Part shown: piece after piece, positions 1-7,248 of the stretch
How positions within the stretch are numbered: the first letter of the stretch is position 1
Layout of the letters: every line of letters starts with the position of its first letter
Origin: a bacterium
GTDB taxonomy: Bacteria; Chloroflexota; Dormibacteria; Dormibacterales; Dormibacteraceae
NCBI GenBank assembly: GCA_004299235.1
Contig: SCQL01000064.1
Location: 1-44,690, forward strand
Reading direction: 5' to 3'
Length of the DNA stretch: 44,690 nucleotides
Notes under the pieces: model-generated
Databases searched by the model: none
Told to the model about the DNA's origin: nothing
What the model saw: only the letters and a program-made list of their open reading frames with translations
Position numbers and translations under genes: made by a program

Positions 1-218
1 GGCGCAAGATCGGCCTCGCCAGCGATCTCTGTGCCCAATGCAGAAGTGGCCGGAGAACTCGAGATGGTTCCCGACAATGCGGTTTCGCTCGCAGCCTGCG
101 CCAACACTGAAGCGAACGACTGATCGGCGGCGCTCAAAGGAACGCTGGAATTCGGCCGGGGCTGCCCGTCACCTGGGATCTGGCCGGTCTGAGACAGGCT
201 TACAGAGCCGATGGTCAT
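1..218 (-). CDS. Partial flagellar-operon protein, N-terminus only
   Basis: The reading frame opens with ATG at 218 and runs off the left edge, giving about 72 residues. Its start overlaps the fliJ stop as ATGA (ATG 218-216, TGA 217-215), so it is translationally coupled and belongs to the same operon. The visible N-terminus reads MTIGSVSLSQTGQIPG and then a Ser/Ala-rich stretch with FASVLAQAASE. This is low in complexity and has no signal peptide. In related Gram-positive clusters the gene after fliJ is usually a lytic transglycosylase or NlpC/P60-type rod hydrolase, or the hook-length protein FliK. The FASVL segment fits the unstructured head of either. The function cannot be settled from this fragment. 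Confidence 0.7.
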   Translation of the reverse strand, partial: MTIGSVSLSQTGQIPGDGQPRPNSSVPLSAADQSFASVLAQAASETALSGTISSSPATSALGTEIAGEADLA

Positions 219-649
219 GGCCGCGCCGCCGGTGTAGGACGCGAACTTGCCAGATCGTCCAGCTCCGTCAACTCCTGGCGCATGGCCTCCTCGCGCCACC
301 GGTTTCGGCTGCGCGCATCGAGCCGGGCAAGGACGCTCGATTTTTTGCCTGCCTCGCTCCATGCCTGACGGGTTTCGGCGCACTTCAACTGGGCCGAGGC
401 GGTATTGTTGTGGCAGATCCGAATGGAATCGCTAAGGCGTTGAGCCTGGTCCTGGGTCCATTGAATCTCAGCTATCGTCACTTGGCCGGTGGGAGGCTCA
501 AGGGATGCGAGCCTGGCCTTGGCCTCGAGCTCCATTGCTTTGGCACGCCGAAGGTCGCGCAATGCGAGCATGAGCCGGTCCTTGGCAACTTTTTCCTCCA
601 ATTCGCGGATCCGTGTCAGCCGGGCAAGCCGGAAATGGTAGCTCTTCAC
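215..649 (-). CDS. fliJ: FliJ, flagellar export ATPase stalk/chaperone-escort protein
   Basis: This 144-aa protein is almost wholly helical and charged, beginning MKSYHFRLARLTRIRELEEKVAKDR, the usual FliJ opening. It has heptad-like patterning throughout, as expected for the two-helix coiled coil that sits in the central pore of the FliI hexamer and couples export energy to FlhA. The length matches the family (about 145 aa). The start overlaps the end of fliI by four bases (ATGA at 646-649), and its own stop overlaps the next gene. Sequence conservation in FliJ is always low, so the call rests on the N-terminal pattern, length and position after fliI. Confidence 0.9.
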   Translation of the reverse strand: MKSYHFRLARLTRIRELEEKVAKDRLMLALRDLRRAKAMELEAKARLASLEPPTGQVTIAEIQWTQDQAQRLSDSIRICHNNTASAQLKCAETRQAWSEAGKKSSVLARLDARSRNRWREEAMRQELTELDDLASSRPTPAARP

Positions 650-1965
650 GAAGCTGGCACCTCCGATTCAGCGAGAGCGAGCAGGCCATTGCGGGCGGTA
701 TCCAGATCGGTGACCTCAGTTACGCTTTGCCTGCAATAGTCATCGATGGCAGGCTTCAGTGTGACTGCGCGGTCTATCAGCGGGTTTGTCCCGGAGACGT
801 ACGCATCGATTTCGATCAAATCTTTGGCATCACGCCATGCGGCGAGCATTTCGCGCACGGCGCCTCCGGCGCGCAACTGTTCCGCCGATGCCACGGCCGG
901 GGCAACCCTGGAAACCGAGCCCAGCACATCGACCGCCGGGTAGTGGTTCGATTCGGCCAAGGCCCTGGAAAGCTGGATGTGGCCGTCGAGTATCGAGCGG
1001 GCGGTATCGGCGATTGGCTCGTTCATGTCATCGCCCTCCACCAACACTGTGTAGAGACCGGTGATCGACCCCATCTCCGATAGGCCTGCCCGTTCGAGCA
1101 GCCGGGGAAGAAGTCCAAAGACGCTTGGAGGATAGCCGCGTGTAGCCGGGGGTTCGCCGGCGGCAAGGCCCACTTCGCGCTGGGCCATGGCGAAGCGGGT
1201 TAGGGAGTCCATCATCAAAACCACATCGTTGCCCTGGTCGCGGAACCACTCGGCGATTCTGGTTGCAGTGAAGGCGGCCCGTATCCGCATGACAGCCGGG
1301 GCGTCGGAGGTTGCGACCACTACCACCGAACGCGACAAGCCATCCGGGCCCAGATCCCGTTCGATGAATTCCGCAACTTCGCGGCCGCGCTCGCCAATCA
1401 GTGCCACAATCGAGATGTCAGCCGAGGTTCCCCGGGCAATCATCGACATCAATGACGATTTGCCGACACCCGAGCCGGCGAATATGCCAAGGCGCTGACC
1501 TTTGCCGCACGGGATGAGCCCGTCTAGAACTTTCACTCCCAGCGGCAATTGATCCTTTACGATGCCGCGGCGCAGCGGGTGGGGAGGCGTTCCCGCTATC
1601 GATACGTCGAATCCGCCAATTGCAGGCCCGTCGTCAATGGGCCGGCCGAAGCCGTCAAGTATGCGGCCCAGCAGCTCCGGTCCCAGGCGGAGCGGCACCG
1701 GCCCATCCAGAGCGCGCACCCGTGTTCCCGCACGCAGGCCGGTAGTGTCGCCGAATGCCAAACATACGACTTTGTCTTCTCTGAGCGCCACCACCTCGGC
1801 ATGGATCTGGCTCTCGCCGAGGATCAACACGAGGCCGTCGCCGATCGCCGCCGGAATGCCGGCAACTTCAATGGACATGCCGACCATCTGAGTCACCTGG
1901 CCATATCGCTGCGGGCGCGCCGCGGCGAGCGCCTCTGCTGTAATGTCGTCGATCAACCCGGTCAT
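646..1965 (-). CDS. fliI: FliI, flagellum-specific export ATPase
   Basis: This 439-aa P-loop ATPase is related to the F1 beta subunit. It energises type III export of rod, hook and filament subunits at the cytoplasmic face of the basal body. The Walker A motif GSGVGKS is at about residues 164-170. A Walker B-type strand DVVLMMDSLTRFAMAQREV and the GYPPSVF motif follow, and residues 1-90 form the beta-barrel domain. The length is normal for FliI. The start overlaps fliH by four bases, and the gene lies in the order fliG-fliH-fliI-fliJ found in most flagellar operons. No key residue looks altered. Confidence 0.98.
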   Translation of the reverse strand: MTGLIDDITAEALAAARPQRYGQVTQMVGMSIEVAGIPAAIGDGLVLILGESQIHAEVVALREDKVVCLAFGDTTGLRAGTRVRALDGPVPLRLGPELLGRILDGFGRPIDDGPAIGGFDVSIAGTPPHPLRRGIVKDQLPLGVKVLDGLIPCGKGQRLGIFAGSGVGKSSLMSMIARGTSADISIVALIGERGREVAEFIERDLGPDGLSRSVVVVATSDAPAVMRIRAAFTATRIAEWFRDQGNDVVLMMDSLTRFAMAQREVGLAAGEPPATRGYPPSVFGLLPRLLERAGLSEMGSITGLYTVLVEGDDMNEPIADTARSILDGHIQLSRALAESNHYPAVDVLGSVSRVAPAVASAEQLRAGGAVREMLAAWRDAKDLIEIDAYVSGTNPLIDRAVTLKPAIDDYCRQSVTEVTDLDTARNGLLALAESEVPAS

Positions 1966-2612
1966 TGCCCGCTCTCCGGTCCAGAGGCAAGAAGAACCTG
2001 CCTCACCCGTTCAAGCGCGCTGTCCAGCTGTGCATCCAAAGTGGATCTGCCAACCTCAACAAGAGCTCCTCCGCATTTTATTGAGGGATCCGCAACCAGG
2101 CAGAGCTCGCGCCCTGGGCTTATTTCGCTTACATCGCCTAGCGTTTCGACATCTGCAGGGTTCATCCTGACGATGGCAGGCTGGTTTCCTCCATCCAGTG
2201 CCAAGGCCCGCGCGATGGCATCGCGTCCCGGGTTGGCCGCCAGCCCTGCTTCCCGGCCCAGAAGCTCTTCAAGAAGGGAGAAGGCCAGCTTCGGCACCGT
2301 CGTTTGGACTTCAGTCCTAAGGCGGGTGCCTATCTCGTGCACTTCTGCGAGCGCCTTTGAAAGTGCTGCGAATGCGACCTCGACGCGCCGGGACTCCGCG
2401 TCCCTCAGCGCCGCCGATTCGATCGCCGCCTTGGCCAGCCCATCCGCATAGCCGTCCTCGTAGCCCTCGCGCACCGCCTCGGAGTGCTCTGCCTCCAGAT
2501 CAACTTGCGATCCGCGTCTTTGGTAGGCAGTGGTGACCGCGACGGCGTGATTCAGCCTGCGAAGCTCAAGCAGCCGCTTGTTCTGGGCATCCGATTGGCC
2601 AAAGATGGTCAT
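1962..2612 (-). CDS. fliH: FliH, export ATPase negative regulator
   Basis: This 216-aa protein lies between fliG and fliI. It has a charged N-terminus, a Glu/Ala-rich helical middle (EGYEDGYADGLAKAAIES, the Gly-spaced helix typical of FliH) and a C-terminal domain like V-type ATPase subunit E. FliH holds FliI inactive and carries it to the C-ring through FliN. Both ends overlap the neighbours by four bases (with fliG at 2609-2612, with fliI at 1962-1965), indicating coupled translation. The length agrees with the family, and the Gly-rich helix plus position make the call firm despite weak conservation elsewhere. Confidence 0.92.
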   Translation of the reverse strand: MTIFGQSDAQNKRLLELRRLNHAVAVTTAYQRRGSQVDLEAEHSEAVREGYEDGYADGLAKAAIESAALRDAESRRVEVAFAALSKALAEVHEIGTRLRTEVQTTVPKLAFSLLEELLGREAGLAANPGRDAIARALALDGGNQPAIVRMNPADVETLGDVSEISPGRELCLVADPSIKCGGALVEVGRSTLDAQLDSALERVRQVLLASGPESGQ

Positions 2613-3706
2613 ATAACCACCTCGTCATCGCGGGCAATCGTTATGACCCCCTCCTCGTCGAGTTGGCGCGCCATGTGCACAATCGTTCCCTGGGCAGCGT
2701 TGATATGGGAACTTCGCACCGCGCCCATCACTTCCATTTCCTCTTCGATCATGGTGGTGACTCTTTCAGAAAGGTTGCTGCGGATCTTGGAAAGGGCTTC
2801 AGGAGAGAGATTCGGGTCTTTCATAGCCAGTGCGAGCGTGGGCGCATCAAGCTTCCGGAAAATCTGCTGAAGAGCCTTGTCCTCGAGCTTTATAACGTCG
2901 TCGAAGGTGAACAGCTTGGCCCGGATCTGCTCGGCGAGGTTCTGGTCCTGCATCTCAATCTCGCTCAGCACATGCTGCTCTATGGAGCGGTCCGAATGGT
3001 TGAGAATTTCGGCTATCGCCAATGCACCGCCAGCCATGGTGGTCGAGCCGCTGGCACGGAGATTTCGCAGCCTGCCCACCAGCAAGGCTGTGGCTTGGCG
3101 AACTGCTGCGGGGTCGACCCTGGTCAACTGTGCGATCCTCTTTGCCACCTTCACCCGGAAGGCGGGATTGAGACCGCTGAACAACGCTGCCGCGTCGGCA
3201 GGGGGCAGGTAGGCAAGAATTACTGCTACCACTTGCGGCTGCTGGGCGCCAAGAATCTCCAGAGCCTGCTGGGGGTCGGCTTGCAGCAGTTGAGACAATG
3301 GGCTGACGGCCTGTTGGCCCTCTATCTGTTCCATGATCTCGCGCGCTCGGGCCTGCCCCAGGCGCTCCTCGAGGAACTCCTGTGCAAGTTGGGCACCGCC
3401 GTGGCCAACCAGTCCGGTCTGGCTGGCTCTGCTCATGAACTCGTTCAGCACATCAACCACGATTTCATCGCTGAGCTTCGGAAGCGCGATCATCTCTTTG
3501 ATCAGACTGATAGCTTCCTCGTCGCTCATCTCTTTCAGAATTGGACCTGCGCGCTGAGTACCGAGTTGGGCCAGCAGCACTGCCACCTTTTGGCGGTTGG
3601 TGAGAACGATTTCCGTTTGGCGAGTCAACCTTGTGCCCGCGGGCGGATCAGTCCTGGCCTCTGGAGCGGCAACCGATATCGGCTCTGTGGGATTGGCCGC
3701 ACTCAT
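2609..3706 (-). CDS. fliG: FliG, flagellar motor switch protein
   Basis: This 365-aa C-ring protein links the MS ring (FliF) to the switch and transmits torque from MotA. Recognisable segments are LTNRQKVAVLLAQLG near residue 35, VKVAKRIAQL in the middle domain, the EHVLSEIEMQDQNLAEQIRAKLFTFDD block including the EHPQ-like region, and a C-terminal domain with LKDPNLSPEALSKIRSNLSERV, the charged torque helix. An extra N-terminal tail of about 30 residues rich in Pro and Thr precedes the conserved part, so a slightly later start is possible. It overlaps fliF and fliH by four bases each. Confidence 0.97.
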   Translation of the reverse strand: MSAANPTEPISVAAPEARTDPPAGTRLTRQTEIVLTNRQKVAVLLAQLGTQRAGPILKEMSDEEAISLIKEMIALPKLSDEIVVDVLNEFMSRASQTGLVGHGGAQLAQEFLEERLGQARAREIMEQIEGQQAVSPLSQLLQADPQQALEILGAQQPQVVAVILAYLPPADAAALFSGLNPAFRVKVAKRIAQLTRVDPAAVRQATALLVGRLRNLRASGSTTMAGGALAIAEILNHSDRSIEQHVLSEIEMQDQNLAEQIRAKLFTFDDVIKLEDKALQQIFRKLDAPTLALAMKDPNLSPEALSKIRSNLSERVTTMIEEEMEVMGAVRSSHINAAQGTIVHMARQLDEEGVITIARDDEVVI

Positions 3707-5301
3707 GCCGGGTTCCCGTTTCGCTCGTCAGCCCAGGACCTGAGAAGGCGGGCGACTTCTCCAGGATGCTGTCCAACGTGCGCATTGACCTGGGAGAGCA
3801 CCGCTTCCGGAGCGCCTGTCAACGTGACAGGCGAAGGCACGAAGCTTTGTTCGCCCGCCGTCAGGGCGCCGTCTTCGAATGACAGCATGCGCGAAGGCCT
3901 TGGGACGTCGGAGACCTGGATCTCGTGATAGACGGGGCGCCGTGCGGATCGCATCGCTAAGAACAGCATGGCCAGCAGAAGCAGGATCAGCACTGCAGCC
4001 TCTGCTGCGTGTTCGATCATCTGGCGCCGTGCCGCAGCGGCAGTCATGGCACTCGCCTGTGCCGTATTAGGTTTGGCAAACGGCAGCTCTGTGACAACCA
4101 GGCTGTCTCCGTTGGCTGTATTGAGGCCAGCGGCCGCCGTTACCAGGGATTGTACCTGGGCCACGGTGGCCTTTGTCTTGGCATCGGAATTGAGGATCAC
4201 GGCAACGGAGGTCTTTTCGACCTGGCCCGGGGCCTGCTTGACCGTCTTGGTAACCTGACCGACAGCGTTTGTAACCTGGCTGTTGGTGGAAGTGGAGTTG
4301 TAGTTTCCGCTGCCGGACGGAGGCGGCTGCGAAGCTCCGATGACCCCCGATGGAGGAGAGCCGGTTCCCGTGTAGGTCTGGCTGGAGGTGGTCTGGTTGG
4401 TGCTGGCCGTGATTGGCTGGCCTTGGGAATTTGTCTGCAGGCCTTGGGTCGTGGTGCTCTGCTGATCGAAGTTCAAAAGTGCGTGGACCTGGACCGTCGA
4501 GTTGCCCACACCCACCACCCTGCTGAGAAGGTTTTCAATTGAGCTGGAGAGCTGGTTGTCGTAGGCGGTGCTTTGCTGTGCCTGAGCCGTCTCATTGCCA
4601 AGGGATGTTTCTCCCGGTGATGAGAGCACGTTGCCGTGGTTATCCACGAGGGTGACGTCCGATGCGGACAAATTGGGTGTTGCCGAGGCAGTGAGATGAA
4701 CGATCGCCTGGACCTGGCCCGCAGTCAACTCGACTCCAGGATAAAGGGCTACGAGTATCGATGCGGTGGTGGCGGGCTGATTGCCGATGGCGAAGTCGCT
4801 CTGCGCTGGCACCACGAGATCCACCTGGGCTGCCTGTATTCCCTGGATTGATTCGATGGTCTGGGCGAGCTGCTGTTCCAGAGCCTGCTGGTATTCGACC
4901 TGCTGGACGAACTGCGAGGTGGTGAATCCACCCTTTTCCAGGCTCGTGAATCCGACCGTCCCCGAATTGGGAAGACCCTGCTCAGCCAGCGAGACCCGCT
5001 CCTTGTCCACGCTGGCAGCCGGGACCAGGATGGTTGCGCCTCCGTCGCTCAGCTTGTAGGGAATCTTTGCTGAGTTCAGTTGTGCCACCACCGCCCCCGA
5101 ATCTGACGACTGCAGATTGGTGAAAAGAGGTTGGAAGTTGGGCCGGGATTCATAGCGCATGAAAACCACGCCGGCAACGATCGTCACGATGACCGCCAGG
5201 ACCGTGGTAACCTTCTGCCCTAAGGTGAAGCCTGAGAGCGCCGAGGTGGCCCGGCCTCGTGCGGAGGCCAGCGTTTCGAGATTCAAAGGTAGAAGAGCCA
5301 C
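3703..5301 (-). CDS. fliF: FliF, MS-ring protein
   Basis: This 532-aa protein forms the membrane ring on which the basal body and export gate are built. It has two membrane spans: one near residues 28-48 (VTTVLAVIVTIVAGVVFM) and one near 430-455 (AAVLILLLLAMLFLAM). Between them are ring-building motifs, including the YRKNL-type region with LAEQGLPNSGTVGF and the VDLVVPAQSDF segment. A Gly/Ser/Thr-rich linker is at about 280-340. The C-terminal tail that binds FliG is present. It starts five bases after the fliE stop and overlaps fliG by four bases. The length is normal. Confidence 0.97.
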   Translation of the reverse strand: MALLPLNLETLASARGRATSALSGFTLGQKVTTVLAVIVTIVAGVVFMRYESRPNFQPLFTNLQSSDSGAVVAQLNSAKIPYKLSDGGATILVPAASVDKERVSLAEQGLPNSGTVGFTSLEKGGFTTSQFVQQVEYQQALEQQLAQTIESIQGIQAAQVDLVVPAQSDFAIGNQPATTASILVALYPGVELTAGQVQAIVHLTASATPNLSASDVTLVDNHGNVLSSPGETSLGNETAQAQQSTAYDNQLSSSIENLLSRVVGVGNSTVQVHALLNFDQQSTTTQGLQTNSQGQPITASTNQTTSSQTYTGTGSPPSGVIGASQPPPSGSGNYNSTSTNSQVTNAVGQVTKTVKQAPGQVEKTSVAVILNSDAKTKATVAQVQSLVTAAAGLNTANGDSLVVTELPFAKPNTAQASAMTAAAARRQMIEHAAEAAVLILLLLAMLFLAMRSARRPVYHEIQVSDVPRPSRMLSFEDGALTAGEQSFVPSPVTLTGAPEAVLSQVNAHVGQHPGEVARLLRSWADERNGNPA

Positions 5302-5305
5302 AGGA

Positions 5306-5632
5306 CTACACCGGCATGTTCATGATTGCGTTGAGAGAAGTGACAGCCTTGCTGGTCAGCGCGGTGGCAAGCTGAGTAGCAAGTTCGGCCTCGGTGGAGG
5401 CCACTGTGGCATCGACCGCGCTTGCCTTGCCGACCGCCGCTTCCAGCGAAAGGTTTGTGGCATTGCTGGTTGTGCCATTCAGCGAATCGATTGCCTGACC
5501 CAGGATGTTGTGGAACGAGTCCGCCGATGCCGGACTGGACATTGAGGTGCCGGCGCTGCCTGGACCGGCGACCTGTGCGGCGCCGACGGACTCGGCGGCG
5601 ATAGTTGGGATGGGGGGAATTGCCGGTATCAT
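5306..5632 (-). CDS. fliE: FliE, MS-ring to rod junction protein
   Basis: This 108-aa protein has a disordered Pro/Ala-rich N-terminus and a helical C-terminal half. It contains SFHNILGQAIDSLNGT and ends with ALTSKAVTSLNAIMNMPV, the classic FliE ending. FliE is the first protein exported and anchors the proximal rod in the MS ring and FliP/FliR gate. It follows flgC closely and is followed by fliF, the standard flgB-flgC-fliE-fliF order. Confidence 0.95.
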   Translation of the reverse strand: MIPAIPPIPTIAAESVGAAQVAGPGSAGTSMSSPASADSFHNILGQAIDSLNGTTSNATNLSLEAAVGKASAVDATVASTEAELATQLATALTSKAVTSLNAIMNMPV

Positions 5633-5634
5633 TC

Positions 5635-6057
5635 TCAGGCCTTTATGTCGAGGATCGAGGCGTAGGCGTCTTTTGCGTGCGACATGACCTGGGCGTTGGC
5701 CTGATATGAAATTTGAGCCTGAATGAGATCGGTCATCTCGCTTCCAAGGTCGACAACCGGATATGCGACCTCGCCGCTAGCGTTAGCAAGCGGATTAGTC
5801 GGCTCGTACTTGTTCTGCCCGCTTGCCGGGCCAAGTTCGATGGCATTCACCTGCACACCAGCTCCGGCTCCGGTCCCATCCGGGATGCCCGGCAGAACCC
5901 GCTCGCCAACATTGACGTACTCAGCCTGGTAGACGGGCTGGCCCGGGGTGACACCATCATTCATATTGGCGATATTGCTTCCTATGGTGTCGATCCATGT
6001 CTGGTCGACCTCCGACCCGGTTCCAGCGACATCGACTGCGCTCCAAATTGAACTCAA
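5635..6057 (-). CDS. flgC: FlgC, proximal rod protein
   Basis: This 140-aa rod protein has the N-terminal helix with IGSNIANMNDGVTPGQPVYQAEYV, a variant of the usual SNNIANANT motif, and the C-terminal helix QAQISYQANAQVMSHAKDAYASILDIKA that packs in the rod core. The N-terminal motif is more divergent than normal (SVDVAGTGSEVDQTW replaces the usual first helix), but length and the C-terminus are typical. It sits eight bases after flgB and two before fliE. Confidence 0.95.
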   Translation of the reverse strand: MSSIWSAVDVAGTGSEVDQTWIDTIGSNIANMNDGVTPGQPVYQAEYVNVGERVLPGIPDGTGAGAGVQVNAIELGPASGQNKYEPTNPLANASGEVAYPVVDLGSEMTDLIQAQISYQANAQVMSHAKDAYASILDIKA

Positions 6058-6065
6058 AGTACCTC

Positions 6066-6404
6066 CTAAGCGGTTATGGCATCCGAAAGGATGCTGAACT
6101 GCCCGCTGAGGGCATTGTCCAGTGTGCGGTTCATGAGATTGTTGTCCATCATCAAGGTTGTTTCGGCAGGTATGGAGACATTGTTGCCATTGGTCCCCGA
6201 AGCCAGATTCTCTGGGATGGTCTCCACGCTGGCCGTACCACCCGTTTGCAATGCCTGGGCCAGCGCGGATTCGAAACTTACCTGGTCGGCCTGATAATTG
6301 GGGGTGTTGACGTTGGAGATGTTGTTGGCGATGGCCTGCTGCTGATCGACGACGGCATTGAGGGCGAACTGCAAAATTCCGATGGACTCGGTAACATCAG
6401 CCAC
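6066..6404 (-). CDS. flgB: FlgB, proximal rod protein
   Basis: This 112-aa rod subunit contains VVDQQQAIANNISNVNTPNYQADQVSFESAL, a canonical rod/hook N-terminal signature, and a C-terminal helix ending NALSGQFSILSDAITA. It is the first gene of the flgB-to-fliJ operon. The start is a GTG at 6404 with CAGGAG about seven bases upstream. A motif-type promoter lies roughly 80 bases upstream, and a small hairpin lies in the leader. Confidence 0.96.
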   Translation of the reverse strand: MADVTESIGILQFALNAVVDQQQAIANNISNVNTPNYQADQVSFESALAQALQTGGTASVETIPENLASGTNGNNVSIPAETTLMMDNNLMNRTLDNALSGQFSILSDAITA

Positions 6405-6456
6405 GGCAATACTCCTGAGCGTGAAATAGGGGTAATAGCCGTCGTGGCCCGATGTC

Positions 6457-6471
6457 GAGCGTTCCTTGCTC
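6457..6471 (-). promoter_or_regulatory. Candidate CsrA-binding hairpin in the flgB leader
   Basis: On the mRNA strand the sequence GAGC-AAGGAAC-GCTC forms a 4-bp stem with AAGGA in the loop, starting 11 bases after the flgB promoter -10 element. GGA exposed in a hairpin loop is the known CsrA recognition feature. The ten bases GAGCAAGGAA recur at the same distance from the flagellin promoter. Binding itself is inferred. Confidence 0.5.
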
Positions 6472-6482
6472 TCACTGGTATC

Positions 6483-6509
6483 TACGGCCCAACCGCGTCA
6501 GGAATTGAG
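6483..6509 (-). promoter_or_regulatory. Flagellar sigma-type promoter of flgB operon
   Basis: Read on the minus strand: CTCAA, 14 bases, GGGCCGTA. The same two boxes with the same 14-base spacer precede five other flagellar units in this window. It resembles the sigma-28 class (E. coli 8-N11-8 architecture; CTCA...GCCG in actinobacterial FliA promoters, from memory). It would start the flgB-flgC-fliE-fliF-fliG-fliH-fliI-fliJ transcript with a leader of about 70 bases. Confidence 0.85.
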
Positions 6510-6573
6510 AGGCTGGGGGAAATTTATAGCTGAGGCTGAAAATGCAGCTTCCGGCAGCACCGAATGCGCCAAA

Positions 6574-6861
6574 TCAAAGAGCGGTGTCCACGTATGCCGG
6601 CGGCCGCTGCTCCTGGTGGGGGCTTCGCCATGTAGGAGACAGGCGCCGTTCGATTGCCGACATCCGGGCAGCTACGTCCGCCGCCAGCTGGTCATAGCCA
6701 GTGGCGAGCTGGCGTGCGGTGTCGATGCAGCTATCGGGAATGGGTTCACTTGGCCGGTTAGGAGGCGATGGGGGAGTTGCACCTGTCTCAGCTGCTTGGC
6801 GCGCCGCCGCAAGATGCATCGAGGCTTCAGCCAAATACTCATCCCAGGTTGGATCCGGCAT
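6574..6861 (-). CDS. Small hypothetical protein downstream of fliS
   Basis: A 95-aa protein starts at ATG 6861 with GAGGGG six to seven bases upstream. The frame is open to 6879, but that earlier Met has no comparable site. The first 23 bases overlap the fliS end, so it is co-transcribed with fliD-fliS. The sequence MPDPTWDEYLAEASMHLAAARQAAE is helical, with a Pro-rich middle and a second helical segment (GYDQLAADVAARMSAIERRLS). Position and helical make-up recall the small FliT-type chaperone that often follows fliS, but no FliT motif is recognisable. Function unknown. From its stop to the flgB promoter there is no further gene. Confidence 0.7.
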   Translation of the reverse strand: MPDPTWDEYLAEASMHLAAARQAAETGATPPSPPNRPSEPIPDSCIDTARQLATGYDQLAADVAARMSAIERRLSPTWRSPHQEQRPPAYVDTAL

Positions 6862-7240
6862 TGTTCCCCTCGTTTGCACTCACGGCGGCGCGCCACGCAT
6901 CGTGAATCGGCTGAAACAGTTCGGCGCACTGTCTAACCCGCTCGACATTTTTTTCCAAATTCGCTTCGATGAGCTGGCGCTCCAAAAATGCGTAGACCGC
7001 CATCAATTCGTGGCCTCCTGTGAATCCGTCGGGATTGAGCGCGCTGCGGAGCATTCTAAGGATGCTCTGGGCATGTTGAAGATTCTCGTTTCCCGCCTCA
7101 TAGTCCGCCGCCTCGATAGCGGCTTCTCCTCTGGCGAGGTCAGCTGCCAGCCGGTCGCAGAGCATTAGCAGGAGCTGGGGTCCGTTGGCGGTCTGCACGG
7201 CCTGGTTGTGGTAAGCGGAGGCAGGATTGATGTAAGGCAT
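6839..7240 (-). CDS. fliS: FliS, flagellin export chaperone
   Basis: This 133-aa four-helix protein binds the C-terminal helix of flagellin, prevents early polymerisation and brings it to the export gate. Typical features are the opening MPYINPASAYHNQAVQTANGPQLLLMLCDRL (YxxxxVxTAxPxxLLxMLYDxxI pattern), the central ANENLQHAQSIL-like helix (here GNENLQHAQSILRMLRSALN) and the Tyr/Phe-rich ELMAVYAFLERQLIEANLEKN helix. In firmicutes FliS also assists the FliW-CsrA loop by controlling free flagellin. It lies eight bases after fliD. Confidence 0.95.
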   Translation of the reverse strand: MPYINPASAYHNQAVQTANGPQLLLMLCDRLAADLARGEAAIEAADYEAGNENLQHAQSILRMLRSALNPDGFTGGHELMAVYAFLERQLIEANLEKNVERVRQCAELFQPIHDAWRAAVSANEGNNAGSNLG

Positions 7241-7248
7241 GGAATCTC

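Noticed and set aside
1549-2451. Plus-strand open frame of 300 codons
   Set aside because: It runs antisense across fliI and fliH, is rich in Arg/Ser as shadow frames are, and has no ribosome site or known motif.
2663-3928. Plus-strand open frame of 421 codons
   Set aside because: It is antisense to fliG and the end of fliF. The length comes from the codon bias of the real genes, and the composition (His, Cys, Gly rich) is not protein-like.
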